Part shown: positions 46,294 to 55,529 of the stretch, one piece after another
Position numbering within the stretch: the stretch's first letter is position 1
Layout: each line of letters opens with the position of its first letter
Assembly (NCBI GenBank): GCA_937928755.1
Contig: CALEZI010000118.1
Coordinates: 1 to 63,837 of the forward strand
Length of the DNA stretch: 63,837 nt
DNA from: an uncultured Rhodanobacteraceae bacterium
GTDB taxonomy: Bacteria > Pseudomonadota > Gammaproteobacteria > Xanthomonadales > SZUA-5
Reading direction: 5' to 3'
Translations under genes and position numbers: made by a program
The notes under the pieces: generated by a model
The model's input: only the letters and a program-made list of their open reading frames with translations
What the model was told of the DNA's origin: nothing
Databases searched by the model: none

Positions 46294-48390
46294 TTAGGGA
46301 TTCTTCGCCGCCCAGACTTCGTAAGCCGTCTTCAGCGCCAGGTAGCGCGGGTGCGCGCGCATGGCATCGAGGCCGGGCTGAATGGAGAAGCGCAGGTAGC
46401 TGGCCGGGCCGAAGGCGGCGGCGATGGCTTCGAGGTAGTGCAGGGCGCGCTCCGGATCGCCGGCGCGGGCGAAGGCGATGGCGAGCGAGAACTGCAGATC
46501 GCGGGCGGCCCAGGCGTCCCTGGGGGCGTTGTCGAGGTAGTCGCGCTCGGCTGCGCGCACGCCGTCGAGGTCGCCAAGCATACCGGGCAGGTCGCAGGGC
46601 AGGTACGCGTTGTTGTGCGACCAACCGGCGGGATAGGGATCCGGCCGCGCCTGCATGCGCGCCTGGATCTCGGCCAGCAATTGCCTGGCCTGCTCATGCT
46701 GGCCGGTGACCAACAGGCCCTCGGCCCGCGCCAGCGCGTATGCCTCGGGAAAGTCGGTGGGATTGCGGCGATCTTCCGGCCACAGCGCGGGCGACAGCGC
46801 CAGCGCGATGCGCGCGGGATCGCGGGTCAGCAGCGCCGCCTCCAGCGGCAATACGTCGAGTTTCGGGTAGGGCCCGTCGATGACCGCCCATGCGCCTTCG
46901 GCATCGCCCATTGCCTCGTGAAAAAACATCCGGAAGTCGAGGATATCGGCGCCGAGATCGCGTGCTTTCGCGAAGGCGTCGGCGGCTTGCGCGGCGTGTC
47001 CGAGCATGCCGTAAGTTTCGCCAAGGCCGATGAGTGCATCGTCGTTGACGGGATCGATCCCGAGTGCGCGTTGCAGCGCCGCGATCGCATCGTCGAAGCG
47101 GCCGTCGCGACGCGCGATGTAGCCGTTCAAGATCCAGGCTTCGACATGGTCGGGCACGCGCTCGAGCACCCGCCGGAGCACGCCGTCGGCACGCGCGTAG
47201 TCGAGGTGTCCCCAGTAGTGGTAATAGGCCTCGGCGAGCAGGGTCTCGATCGCCTCCGGTGCCAGTCGCTGCGCCTGTGCCAGGCTCTGCTGCGCCGCGT
47301 CGCGCTGCGACTTCGAACCTGCGCCCAACACGAACCAGTGCCCGATCAAATGCGCGCGCGCCTTCATCGCCCAGGCATCGGCGTATCCCGGATCGAGTTC
47401 GATCGCACGCTCGAAGTCCCCGATCACCGCCAGCAGTTTTTCGGGCGAGATGCCGGCGGTACTGGCGGCCAGCTTGCCGCGCAGGAACGCTTCGTAGGCT
47501 TTCAGATTGGACGTCGATCCGGCCGCCAGCGCGTCGGCCTCGGCGGGACTGAGCACCACCTTCATGGCCTCGGCGATGGCCTTTGCGATGTCGGCCTGGA
47601 TCGCGAACAGGGTCTCGGTACTGAGTTCGCGATCGTAAGTCTGCGCCCACAGGTGCACGTCGCTGGCACCATCGATCAACTGCACGGTGATGCGCACCTG
47701 GTCGCCGGAGCGCTGCACCGCGCCTTCCAGCAACACCGCGGCGCCGAGTTCGCGCGCGATCTCCGGGACCGATTTGTCGGAATCCCGGTAGCGCATCATC
47801 GACGTGCGCGAGATCACCTTGAACGCGGCGATGCGCGATAACTGCGTCAGCAGATCGTCGTGGATGCCCTCGGTGAAATAGGCATCTTCCTCGCGCACGC
47901 TGCGGTTGCGGAAGGGCAGCACGGCGACCAGTTGGGCGCCTTTGCGGGCGTCGCCTGCAACTTCGGCGAGTGGCGCCGGAACGACCGGACCGGAGTCGGA
48001 AGTGGAGGCGGGAGACGTCACCTCCGGTTGTTGCGACGGGACTTGCCGCGGCCACCAGCGATCTGCAGCGACCACCCCGATGACTGCCAGCATGCCGAGC
48101 ACCATCAGTCGATCCATGCGGCGGGCAGTCTGCGGCGCAATGGACTCGGCGGCAGCGACCTCGCTGTCGCGCTTCAGGCCGTCCGGCGTCAGCTCGTACA
48201 GCCACGAAAAGACCGCCGCCGGGATGAAGCCGATCGCCAGCAGCACCACGAGGCTGCGTGCCACCCATTCGGGCGCACCGAACATCGGTAGCACGGTGCT
48301 GGCGACCTGCACGACCAACCACGCGCCGACCAGATACAGCCCGGCCATGCGGATGACGTTGCGGCGCTTGAGTTCGGCGAGGAAGTTCAT
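46294..48390 (-). CDS. Membrane TolB-like/TPR protein
   Basis: 698 residues. The ATG at 48390 follows the previous stop directly (TGAATG). The N-terminus has the family start MNFLAELKRRNVIRMAGLYL with two membrane helices (about 15-35 and 43-62), then a third near 95-110 (LMVLGMLAVIGVVAADRWWP). A TolB-like/FlgO-like domain (about 145-280) shows VAVLPFRNRS, YFTEGIHDDLLTQLSRI and VLLEGAVQRSGDQVRITVQL. TPR repeats fill 290-698, and the tail is SIQPGLDAMRAHPRYLALK. This N-terminal layout is found in adenylate-cyclase and CadC-like sensors, but neither output domain is present. Second gene of the vapBC-TPR-TPR run. Confidence 0.88.
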   Translation of the reverse strand: MNFLAELKRRNVIRMAGLYLVGAWLVVQVASTVLPMFGAPEWVARSLVVLLAIGFIPAAVFSWLYELTPDGLKRDSEVAAAESIAPQTARRMDRLMVLGMLAVIGVVAADRWWPRQVPSQQPEVTSPASTSDSGPVVPAPLAEVAGDARKGAQLVAVLPFRNRSVREEDAYFTEGIHDDLLTQLSRIAAFKVISRTSMMRYRDSDKSVPEIARELGAAVLLEGAVQRSGDQVRITVQLIDGASDVHLWAQTYDRELSTETLFAIQADIAKAIAEAMKVVLSPAEADALAAGSTSNLKAYEAFLRGKLAASTAGISPEKLLAVIGDFERAIELDPGYADAWAMKARAHLIGHWFVLGAGSKSQRDAAQQSLAQAQRLAPEAIETLLAEAYYHYWGHLDYARADGVLRRVLERVPDHVEAWILNGYIARRDGRFDDAIAALQRALGIDPVNDDALIGLGETYGMLGHAAQAADAFAKARDLGADILDFRMFFHEAMGDAEGAWAVIDGPYPKLDVLPLEAALLTRDPARIALALSPALWPEDRRNPTDFPEAYALARAEGLLVTGQHEQARQLLAEIQARMQARPDPYPAGWSHNNAYLPCDLPGMLGDLDGVRAAERDYLDNAPRDAWAARDLQFSLAIAFARAGDPERALHYLEAIAAAFGPASYLRFSIQPGLDAMRAHPRYLALKTAYEVWAAKNP

Positions 48391-50301
48391 TCAGCGCGGC
48401 TCCGCTCGCCAGGCGATGACGTTGCGGCGGAACTCGCCCATCAGCTCGGTGAGCCGCGGATCGTCCCAGAGTGCGAGCCACTGCGGGTCATCGCTGACCT
48501 CTTCGGGCAGGGCGATGCCCAACCGATTGCCGATGAGGGTGAAAGAGACGAACCAACAGGCACTCTCCAGACAATGGCGTTGCAGTCGGGTGGCCGAGTC
48601 GATGTCGTCGATCTGCACAAAAAGCCAGGGCAGGAGTTCGACTACGCTCTCGTCCTCGACTCGCTCATCCGGCAGTTTCTGCTCGGTCACTCGCAGCAGC
48701 AGCGCCCGCGCCTCCTCGCGCTGGCCCTGGGCGGCCAGCACCAGAGCGCGATTCAGGGCGCAACTGCGGTCGATGGGCGCTTCCAGCGCACAGGCTTTCT
48801 CGGCTGCTGCCGCCGCAGCGTCCGGTTGCCCCGACAGAATCTGCGCGATCACGACGCGATCCAGCGCAAACGCCCCGCCGCCTAGGGCATGGGCCTGCTC
48901 GGCAAAGACCAGTGCTTCGGCCGGGCGGCCCTGGGCGGTCATGATGTCGGCGAGGTTCAGCGGATGCACCATCGCCAGAGGATCACGCAGCATCGCGGCA
49001 CGCTTGATCCGCTCGGCCTCACCGAGAGCCCCCATGTAGAACAGGAAGTCTCCGTGCATGTTGAGGATGTCCACGCTGTTCGGCGCCAGCGCCAGGGCGC
49101 GTTCCAGATCGACCCTGGCTTCCCGCGCCCGGTAACTGAACAGCGCGGCCATGCCGCGCACCATCAGCGCCTCGGCGTGATCCGGATCGAGTTCGAGCGC
49201 GCGCGCGGCGGAAGCACGGGCCTCGCGCAGGCGCACGGCCGACTCGCCGCTGCCCCACATCGGCAGCAGCAGTTGCGCGAAGGCGCGCCCCGAATGCGCC
49301 GCGGCGAACTCAGGATCGTGGGCAATGGCGCGGTCGAAAGCCGCAATGGCCTGATGCAGATTCTCCTGCTGCCGTCTGGCGACAAAGCTGCGGCCCAGCA
49401 GATAGTCGTCGTGCGCTTCGGGTACCGCCTGCGCCGTGCTCGATCCGGTGCTTGCCACCCCCAGTTTGACCTTCAGCGCGCCGGCGATTTCGCTGGCGAT
49501 CTCGTCCTGTACGCGGAACACGTCGGTGGCGTCGCGGTCATAGGACTCCGACCACAGGTGGTAACCGCTGCGGCTGTCGATCAGCTGCGCGGTGATGCGC
49601 AGCTTGATCCCGGCCCTGCGCACCGAGCCTTCCAGCACATGCACCACGCGCAGCTGGCGACCGATGTCGGCGATGTCGAGATTCTGGCCCTTGAACTGGA
49701 ACGCCGACGTGCGCGCCGCCACCTGCAGCTCGGGCATCTGCGCCAGCCGGTTGAGCAGCTCTTCGGAGATGCCATCAGAGAAGTAATCCTGCTCCGGATC
49801 GTTGCTCATGTTGACGAAGGGCAGCACCGCGACCGAGCGCTCGCCCCGTTCCGGCGCGGGCGAAATGGCGTCCGGTGGCGGCTGCGGTCGTGGCTGCATA
49901 GCGCTGTCTGCGCCCGAAACCGATGTCGCAACAGCAACCTGCGGCGCCTTGGGTTGCCGCGGCCACCAGCGGTCGGCCGCGATCAGCAGCACCGCCAGCG
50001 CCAGCGCAATCAGCGTCCATTGATCCAGCCGCCTGGCAGTTTGCGCGGAGATCGACTCGGCCGGGTCGACGTCACGGTCGCGCTTCAGGCCCTCCGGCGT
50101 CAACTCGTAGATCCAGCTGAACACCAGCGCCGGGACGAAGCCGATCGCGAGCAGGATGATCAGCGCGCGCAGTACCCATCCGGGCACGTCGAAGGCGGGC
50201 AGCACGGTTTCGGCGATCTGCACGATCAGCCAGGCGCCGACCAGATACAGCCCGCCCATGCGGATCACGTTGCGGCGCTTGAGTTCGGTGAGCAGCTTCA
50301 C
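48391..50301 (-). CDS. Membrane TolB-like/TPR protein, coupled to vapC
   Basis: 636 residues. The GTG at 50301 overlaps the vapC stop (GTGA) and gives KLLTELKRRNVIRMGGLYLV; a TTG at 50325 is less likely. Three N-terminal membrane helices are followed by a TolB-like domain (about 150-285: SVAVLPFVNMSNDPEQDYFS, VHVLEGSVRRAGIKLRITAQ) and TPR-type helices to the end (for example AIAFDRAIAHDPEFAAAHSG). The C-terminal portion is outside or inside the membrane depending on an odd helix count; I favour periplasmic. Probably co-translated with the toxin gene, which is unusual. Confidence 0.88.
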   Translation of the reverse strand: MKLLTELKRRNVIRMGGLYLVGAWLIVQIAETVLPAFDVPGWVLRALIILLAIGFVPALVFSWIYELTPEGLKRDRDVDPAESISAQTARRLDQWTLIALALAVLLIAADRWWPRQPKAPQVAVATSVSGADSAMQPRPQPPPDAISPAPERGERSVAVLPFVNMSNDPEQDYFSDGISEELLNRLAQMPELQVAARTSAFQFKGQNLDIADIGRQLRVVHVLEGSVRRAGIKLRITAQLIDSRSGYHLWSESYDRDATDVFRVQDEIASEIAGALKVKLGVASTGSSTAQAVPEAHDDYLLGRSFVARRQQENLHQAIAAFDRAIAHDPEFAAAHSGRAFAQLLLPMWGSGESAVRLREARASAARALELDPDHAEALMVRGMAALFSYRAREARVDLERALALAPNSVDILNMHGDFLFYMGALGEAERIKRAAMLRDPLAMVHPLNLADIMTAQGRPAEALVFAEQAHALGGGAFALDRVVIAQILSGQPDAAAAAAEKACALEAPIDRSCALNRALVLAAQGQREEARALLLRVTEQKLPDERVEDESVVELLPWLFVQIDDIDSATRLQRHCLESACWFVSFTLIGNRLGIALPEEVSDDPQWLALWDDPRLTELMGEFRRNVIAWRAEPR

Positions 50302-50702
50302 GATGCCCAGTTTCGCAGGGAGCAAAAACGCGCGGCGTGCCGGAAATCGTCGTCAGTACTCAGCAGCGTCAGGTCGTGACGGATGCACAACTGCGCGATC
50401 AGCGCGTCGATGGTGCCCACCTGCACGCCATTGCGTCGGCAGTGGTTGCGAAGCTCGGCCGCCTCGATGTGATCATTGCGGTCCGGGCTGATGAACGGCA
50501 GGGCGGAAAAATGTTGCAGCAATCGGCCGCGAGCTTTCGCTCCGGCGAACCCCTGCAAAAGTTCCTGCAGGATCAGGCCGGTGCAGACCACCGATTCGCC
50601 CCGCTCCAGTGCGGTTCGCAAAACGCTCACTTCGGCGCCAATGGCCGGCGCGTCGCGCCTGAATGCCAGCGACCAGACCGATGTGTCGACCAGCAGGCCC
50701 AC
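50298..50702 (-). CDS. vapC: PIN-domain toxin VapC
   Basis: 134 residues from a GTG at 50702. PIN acidic residues: LLVDTSVWSLAFRRD, a central LQELLQG helix, and VGTIDALIAQLCIRHDLTLLSTDDDF. The length and motifs are standard for VapC. It sits 29 bp after a VapB-type antitoxin gene, and its stop overlaps the start of a TPR membrane-protein gene. No RNA target can be read off. Confidence 0.94.
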   Translation of the reverse strand: MGLLVDTSVWSLAFRRDAPAIGAEVSVLRTALERGESVVCTGLILQELLQGFAGAKARGRLLQHFSALPFISPDRNDHIEAAELRNHCRRNGVQVGTIDALIAQLCIRHDLTLLSTDDDFRHAARFCSLRNWAS

Positions 50703-50731
50703 ACCCGGCTACCACTGGCGCCGCAGCTTGC

Positions 50732-50932
50732 TCATCCCCGCTGGCGCTCCTGTTTGTGGTCGTACTCCGGGCTCCATTCGAGCTTGCCCATCAACTCCAG
50801 CAGACCACGCTGGCGCCGGCGCGCGATGAATTCCTCCAGTGCGAGTGTGACCGCCGCCTTCTTGGTCCTCTCGCCGCTGAGCTCCAGAGCGCGCTCGATC
50901 AGCGCCGGATCGATTGCGAGATTGGTTGCCAT
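50732..50932 (-). CDS. vapB: VapB-type antitoxin
   Basis: 66 residues from the ATG at 50932, preceded by a near-perfect Shine-Dalgarno AGGAGGTG. The N-terminal part (NLAIDPALIERALELSGERTK) is the VapB DUF2191-like fold; KKAAVTLALEEFIARRRQR forms the DNA-binding helices. The acidic/aromatic tail would wrap the toxin. First gene of a vapB-vapC-TPR-TPR run. Confidence 0.92.
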   Translation of the reverse strand: MATNLAIDPALIERALELSGERTKKAAVTLALEEFIARRRQRGLLELMGKLEWSPEYDHKQERQRG

Positions 50933-51128
50933 GTGTCACCTCCTACACGACAGCTTACACACAGGATTTCAGTCCGGCAATCAAAGCCTGCCGCGTCTCG
51001 AATGGCGATGCGTCGCCTCCGCTCGCTGATGGCGTCGGGAACTCTACTCCGACAGGAAGGCGCGTTTCTGGATGAACCTGCAGACCGCGTTCGACCTTTC
51101 GGCCGCCCGCGCCGGTGCTTCAAGCGCG

Positions 51129-51618
51129 TCAACCCGCGCCCGGCTGCGCGACCGTTCGCTCGTAGGCCGCCTTCAGCGCGAGGTAGCGCGGATGCATGCG
51201 GATCGCGTCGAGACCGGGGTGGATCGATAGACGCAGGTAGAAGTGCGGGCCGAGCAGGTCGCGGATGGCTTCGAGGGCCTGCAATCGCGCCTGGACCGCT
51301 CGCAGCGTTGCCGCGGCCTCGTCTCGTTGACCGGACAGCAGCTGCGTCTCTGCTTGTGGTTGCCGCCATCGACGACTCGGTGCGTGAACCGTCATCGCGC
51401 TTCAAGTCTTCCGGCATCAGCTCGTAGATCCACGCGAACACCAGCGCCGGCAGGAAGCCGATCGCCAGCAGCACCACCAGTGTCTTCAGGACCCAGCCGG
51501 GAGTTTCGACGATCGGCAGCAGTGTCTCGGCGACCTGGATGATCCGTCAGGTACCGACGATGTACAGCCCGCCCATGCGGATCACGTTGCGGCGCTTGAG
51601 TTCGGCGAGCAGCTTCAC
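51129..51618 (-). pseudogene. Internally deleted TolB-like/TPR membrane protein gene with nonsense codon
   Basis: The 5' part (51618 to about 51383) reads KLLAELKRRNVIRMGGLYIV, then codon 24 is TGA where paralogues have TGG (Trp). Homology resumes with VAETLLPIVETPGWVLKTLV and LPALVFAWIYELMPEDLKRD. From about 51395 a different frame holds the 3' tail (LGPHFYLRLSIHPGLDAIRM, HPRYLALKAAYE), matching the end of the 46.3-48.4 kb paralogue. About 500 residues in between are missing. The GTG at 51618 overlaps the upstream vapC stop (GTGA), as in the intact unit at 50.3 kb. Confidence 0.88.
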
Positions 51619-52040
51619 CCGTCACTCGCAAGCAGCGGGTTGCAGGCGCGCAGACCCGCGTAGCGTCTGTCGTGAGACAGGGCCTCGCTGTAAATCACCG
51701 CGCAGCCGCTGCGAATGGCGGCTTCGACGATCAGTGCGTCGAACCAGGAAAGCTGTTCACGCTGCGCCAGTTCGTGGGCGTCCAACACCAGATGCTGATC
51801 GGTGGCGACGACCTCGAACGAGGTAACTGCGGTGAGCGCGCGCAGGGTGTCCGCATGGCTCAATGCAGGCTTGAGCTTGCGCGTCAACACCGACCGCAAC
51901 TCGACCAGAACCTGCGTGCTGACCACGATTTCATGGTCTTCGGCGAGTGCCCGCAGCCAGACGCCGATCCGCTGCGCCTTGTCCGGCTCGCGCTGGTCGA
52001 GCCGGTAGGCCCACAGGTTGGTGTCGACGAACACGCGCAC
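51615..52040 (-). CDS. vapC: PIN-domain toxin VapC
   Basis: 141 residues from the GTG at 52040 just after the antitoxin stop. MRVFVDTNLWAYRLDQREPD carries the first PIN aspartate; the others are in VLVELRSVLTRK and LSWFDALIVEAAIRSGCAVI followed by YSEALSHDRR. This is the VapC subtype that pairs with RHH antitoxins. The stop overlaps the start of a decayed TPR gene. Confidence 0.93.
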   Translation of the reverse strand: MRVFVDTNLWAYRLDQREPDKAQRIGVWLRALAEDHEIVVSTQVLVELRSVLTRKLKPALSHADTLRALTAVTSFEVVATDQHLVLDAHELAQREQLSWFDALIVEAAIRSGCAVIYSEALSHDRRYAGLRACNPLLASDG

Positions 52041-52041
52041 C

Positions 52042-52269
52042 TCAGCGCTCGTGCAACTCGTCTCGACTCCAGCGCCCATCGCTGCGCGCGGCGCTGCCAG
52101 CGGCCAGGGCGTCGAGCGCATCGAGTGCCTCAAGGCGGCGGCGTTTGCTGTCGGCGTAGCGCGTCAGGAAATCGCGCACCAGCGCATTGACCGACGTCCG
52201 GTCGCGCAGCGCCGCCTCGTGCGCGCGGTGCAGGACATCGTCGTCGATGCTCAGGGTCAGGTTGGACAT
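52042..52269 (-). CDS. Ribbon-helix-helix antitoxin (VapB-type)
   Basis: 75 residues from the ATG at 52269. NLTLSIDDDVLHRAHEAALR is the beta strand and first helix of a RHH/CopG-like DNA-binding domain, and SVNALVRDFLTRYADSKRRR the second helix. The C-terminal half should hold the toxin. The gene ends 2 bp before the vapC start. The upstream inverted repeat TACGTG-GAG-CACGTA is a plausible operator. Confidence 0.9.
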   Translation of the reverse strand: MSNLTLSIDDDVLHRAHEAALRDRTSVNALVRDFLTRYADSKRRRLEALDALDALAAGSAARSDGRWSRDELHER

Positions 52270-52295
52270 CCAGCGTCTCCGGGACTGACACGGGA

Positions 52296-52310
52296 TACGT
52301 GGAGCACGTA
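52296..52310. promoter_or_regulatory. Probable RHH antitoxin operator
   Basis: TACGTG (52296-52301) and CACGTA (52305-52310) form a perfect 6-bp inverted repeat with a 3-nt spacer, 27 bp upstream of the antitoxin start. RHH antitoxins bind short palindromes of this size. Confidence 0.6.
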
Positions 52311-52339
52311 CTGTAACAGCGATTCCTCGGCACTGCCCA

Positions 52340-52393
52340 TTCAGCGCCCATGTGGATCACGTTGCGGCGCCTGAGTTCGGAGACGAAGCGCAG
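52340..52393 (-). pseudogene. 5' remnant of a TolB-like/TPR gene
   Basis: Reads LRFVSELRRRNVIHMGAEW, matching the first 18 codons of the paralogues, then loses homology. No start codon in good context remains (CTG at the first position). It precedes the vapBC unit at 52.3-51.6 kb. Confidence 0.6.
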
Positions 52394-52638
52394 GGACGGG
52401 AATCCCGATCAGCGCCGAGACGGACGCGCGGATGTTAGCTTGCCATGGCGGGAGGGGCGTCCGCGGGCCGGGATCTGGCTCGTTCGATGCAGATCGACGA
52501 CTTGCGCTCGGCGTGCCGCCGCATGAGTTGAAGCAAGCGGCGTTGGTCCCGACGGGCACGGCGAGTACGCCATCCGAAACCATTGACGTCGTAAAGGTTC
52601 CCGGTCTGGCGGGGACACCGCCTCGGAGGTTCGAACGG

Positions 52639-53088
52639 ATGAATGCATCACCGACCAGCGCGTTCTCGACGCGCGACTACGTTCGCGCGGGCATCCTGAC
52701 GGCAGTCATCCCCGTGGCACTCGCATTTGCGATGTACTGGCTGGCTCCATGGGGCTGCGATGCCAATGCCTGGCTTTGCCTGGTTTCTCTCTCAATGTTG
52801 GGCACTGCTCCGATCGCAGCCCTGTGCTTGCCCGTTCTGGTTTTCCTGAACCGGCGCCGGAGCCATCCGTTTCCCGACGGTTGGCTTTCGGTCATGGTCT
52901 TGACCGGTTGCGCCTCGCAGTTGCTCATCACCGGTGTCAGCCTTTGGGCGCTCGCAGATTACTTACGGCGGATTTTCCTTCTTGAGGCGCTGATCGTCCC
53001 GTATGGTTTTGTTGCTGGCGCAATCATCGGTGCGATTTTCCGGGCTTCGCTGACCTCGCCAATGAAGTCGCGCCGGACCACAAGCTGA
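52639..53088 (+). CDS. Small integral membrane protein of unknown function
   Basis: 149 residues from the ATG at 52639, with GGAGG 9 nt upstream. Four hydrophobic segments are likely: AGILTAVIPVALAFAMYWL, WLCLVSLSMLGTAPIAALCL, LSVMVLTGCASQLLITGVSL and VPYGFVAGAIIGAIFRASL. It is the only plus-strand gene in the 44.7-59.7 kb cluster. No family was recognised. Confidence 0.6.
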   Translation: MNASPTSAFSTRDYVRAGILTAVIPVALAFAMYWLAPWGCDANAWLCLVSLSMLGTAPIAALCLPVLVFLNRRRSHPFPDGWLSVMVLTGCASQLLITGVSLWALADYLRRIFLLEALIVPYGFVAGAIIGAIFRASLTSPMKSRRTTS

Positions 53089-53185
53089 GCTGTTTCGACC
53101 TTCATCGACGGTGCGGCCATTGTCGCCAAACCCCAACGTCGGAGATACCAGCTCGCGGCAATCGGGTTCGGCGAGGAAGGACATG

Positions 53186-55063
53186 TCAGCGCGCGTCCCG
53201 GGCGTCGATGCCGCATTCGAAATCGGCATCGCCCAGCGGACGGCAGGTCGGCGGCCAGCCCTTCTCCCGCCAGTACGCCGCAAAGCCGTAGCGCATCAAG
53301 TTGGACTTGACGCCTGGGTCGCGCAGCATCAGGTGGCCGTCACCGGGACTGGAGTTCAGGTAGGCAAAGTAGAAGCCCTGGAACGTGGCTCCGCCCTGCT
53401 CCATGTAGTCGTTGTAGCTGGCCACGTCTCTCCGGGCGACGATGTAATACATGGGTTCACCGGCGGGCGCCCGGGTCAGCGCGTCGCGCAGGGTATCGGC
53501 ATCCAGGTCCTTTTCCCGCAACGCCCAGGGCAACAGGGTCTGCGCGAAGTCGGCGTTTTTCACGCCCTGCGCCAGCAGTTCGGCCAACGCGGCACGCGCT
53601 TCATCGGCGCGGCCCCAGACCAGGGCGTAATCGAGCATGCCGAACGTGGCGAAGGTACCTGTCGGCATCAGCGCAGCCAACTTGTCCACTGCGGCCTCGA
53701 CAACGCTTCTGCGATCCAGCTGGACTGCGGCGTCATAGATCCTGACCCAACCGATGCCGAAAAACGGGTCGAGCTCGACCAACTGCTCGGCGGACTGCAT
53801 CGAATCCTCGACGCGCCCGACCTGATAGAGCAGTTCCGCATGGTCCTCGCGCACATCGGGGTAGCCCGGATCGATCTGCATCGCGCGCAGATAACGGCGT
53901 TCGGATTCGGCGTAGCGAAAGCGCTTGCGCGCGACGTTGCCGAGGGCATGGTTGACCGCGGCCGAGTCGGGTTCGATGGCGGCTGCGCGCTCGGCCGCCA
54001 CGGCCTGCTGCACGATCAGTGCATTGCGATCATCGAGGGTGAGGTTCTCGATGTACCAATAGCCGACGTCGAAGCTCAGCGACAACGACGACCAGCCCGC
54101 CGCGAAACCGGGTTCGAGCGCGACTGCGGCCTGGAATTCGGTGATCGCCGTCGGAATGTCGCGGCGTGCGCGCAGCAGGGCGCGGCCCCTGAGGTAGTGA
54201 TCATAAGCCCCCGGATCGATCGCGCTTCGCGTCTCGGGCGCGACCAGAAACAGCGACTCCTGCAGCGCCGAGCCGACCCGTTGGGCCAGATCGTCCTGCA
54301 GCGCGAATACGTTTTCCAGCTTGCGGTCGTAGGTTTCCGACCAGACATGAAAACCGTCAGCGACGCGGATCAATTGCGCGGTAACCCGGATCGCGTCGCC
54401 ATCGCGGCGCACGCTGCCCTCGACCAGATGGCTGACACCGAGCTTGGCGCCGATCTCGCGTACATCGCCACCCTTGCCCTTGAACGCGAACACCGACGTG
54501 CGCGCGGCGACCTTGAGCCCCGGAATCTTCGCCAGCACGTTCAGCAGTTCCTCGGTCATGCCGTCGGAGAAGTACTCCTGCTCGGGGTCGTTGCTCATGT
54601 TGACGAAGGGCAGTACCGCGACCGAGCGTTCGGCCGCATCCGGGGTCGGCGGCGCAGGTGCATCCAGCGCCGAACCGGGCGCTGGCGCCGTCGCGATCTC
54701 CTGCGGCGCCGCCGGCGGTGAGGGCCACCAGCGATCGGCAGCGATCACCAACAACAAGAGCAGCACGCCGGCGAGCGTCAGCTGGTCCATTCGATGCGCC
54801 GTTTGTGGTGCGATCGAACGCGCCGGATCGACCTCGGCATCGCGCTTGAGTCCGTCCGGCGTCAGTTCGTAAACCCACGAGAACACCAGCGCCGGCAGCA
54901 GCCCAAGCGCCAGCAGCACCACCAGCGCCTGCAGCACCCAGTCCGGCGTATGGAAGATCGGCAGCAGGGTTTCGGCGATCTGGATCAGCAGCCACGCCCC
55001 GACCAGATACAGCCCGGCCATGCGGATGACATTGCGGCGCTTGAGTTCGGTGAGCAGGTTCAT
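53186..55063 (-). CDS. Membrane TolB-like/TPR protein
   Basis: 625 residues from the ATG at 55063, with GGAG 7 nt upstream. The first roughly 95 residues (MNLLTELKRRNVIRMAGLYL onward, three membrane helices) are nearly identical to those of the gene at 58850. The TolB-like domain (about 150-285) includes YFSDGMTEELLNVLAKIPGL and VSHLVEGSVRRDGDAIRVTA. TPR helices follow (AAIEPDSAAVNHALGNVARK). The tail YGFAAYWREKGWPPTCRPLG is a second tail type, different from the 46.3 kb paralogue. It starts 80 bp after an abrB-vapC module. Confidence 0.88.
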   Translation of the reverse strand: MNLLTELKRRNVIRMAGLYLVGAWLLIQIAETLLPIFHTPDWVLQALVVLLALGLLPALVFSWVYELTPDGLKRDAEVDPARSIAPQTAHRMDQLTLAGVLLLLLVIAADRWWPSPPAAPQEIATAPAPGSALDAPAPPTPDAAERSVAVLPFVNMSNDPEQEYFSDGMTEELLNVLAKIPGLKVAARTSVFAFKGKGGDVREIGAKLGVSHLVEGSVRRDGDAIRVTAQLIRVADGFHVWSETYDRKLENVFALQDDLAQRVGSALQESLFLVAPETRSAIDPGAYDHYLRGRALLRARRDIPTAITEFQAAVALEPGFAAGWSSLSLSFDVGYWYIENLTLDDRNALIVQQAVAAERAAAIEPDSAAVNHALGNVARKRFRYAESERRYLRAMQIDPGYPDVREDHAELLYQVGRVEDSMQSAEQLVELDPFFGIGWVRIYDAAVQLDRRSVVEAAVDKLAALMPTGTFATFGMLDYALVWGRADEARAALAELLAQGVKNADFAQTLLPWALREKDLDADTLRDALTRAPAGEPMYYIVARRDVASYNDYMEQGGATFQGFYFAYLNSSPGDGHLMLRDPGVKSNLMRYGFAAYWREKGWPPTCRPLGDADFECGIDARDAR

Positions 55064-55142
55064 GATCTCTCTCCTGCCAAAGTGCGTCCTGCGTTGCTCA
55101 AGCGATGTCTTGCGAACGGCTGGTGGGTCGCTGACACGGTAG

Positions 55143-55529
55143 CTACGGACACACTGCTTTTGCGCAGTAGCGCACACCCGCCAGGCCTTGATAATCCGCG
55201 TCCTGCGTCCACAAGGTGGCGCCGAACTCCTGCGCCATGCTGTACATCGCCGCGTCCGCCATTGCCAGCTTGAACCGGTTTGCGACCCCGGATGCGGCAA
55301 TGGCGCGGGCATCGGTGAAATCCAGCACGCGCCCCCGCCGCATCACATCGAGGCTTTGCGCGACCAAGGCTGACGGCAGGACGCGGCAAAGAATCTTGTG
55401 TACTTCATACAGCGCGATGGTGGGCACCAACAGACTGTGGCGATCTTCAATGGCTTCGGCGAACAGATCTGCACGCGGTGAATCTTGCAGGTACTCAATC
55501 CAGCCAGAGGAATCAACGAGGTTCATCAA
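55143..55529 (-). CDS. vapC: PIN-domain toxin VapC
   Basis: 128 residues; the ATG at 55529 overlaps the antitoxin gene by 4 nt. PIN motifs: NLVDSSGWIEYLQDSPRADL, VPTIALYEVHKIL, and KLAMADAAMYSMAQEFGATL followed by WTQDADY. The VDSSGWIEY subtype normally pairs with AbrB-type antitoxins, as found here. Confidence 0.93.
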   Translation of the reverse strand: MMNLVDSSGWIEYLQDSPRADLFAEAIEDRHSLLVPTIALYEVHKILCRVLPSALVAQSLDVMRRGRVLDFTDARAIAASGVANRFKLAMADAAMYSMAQEFGATLWTQDADYQGLAGVRYCAKAVCP

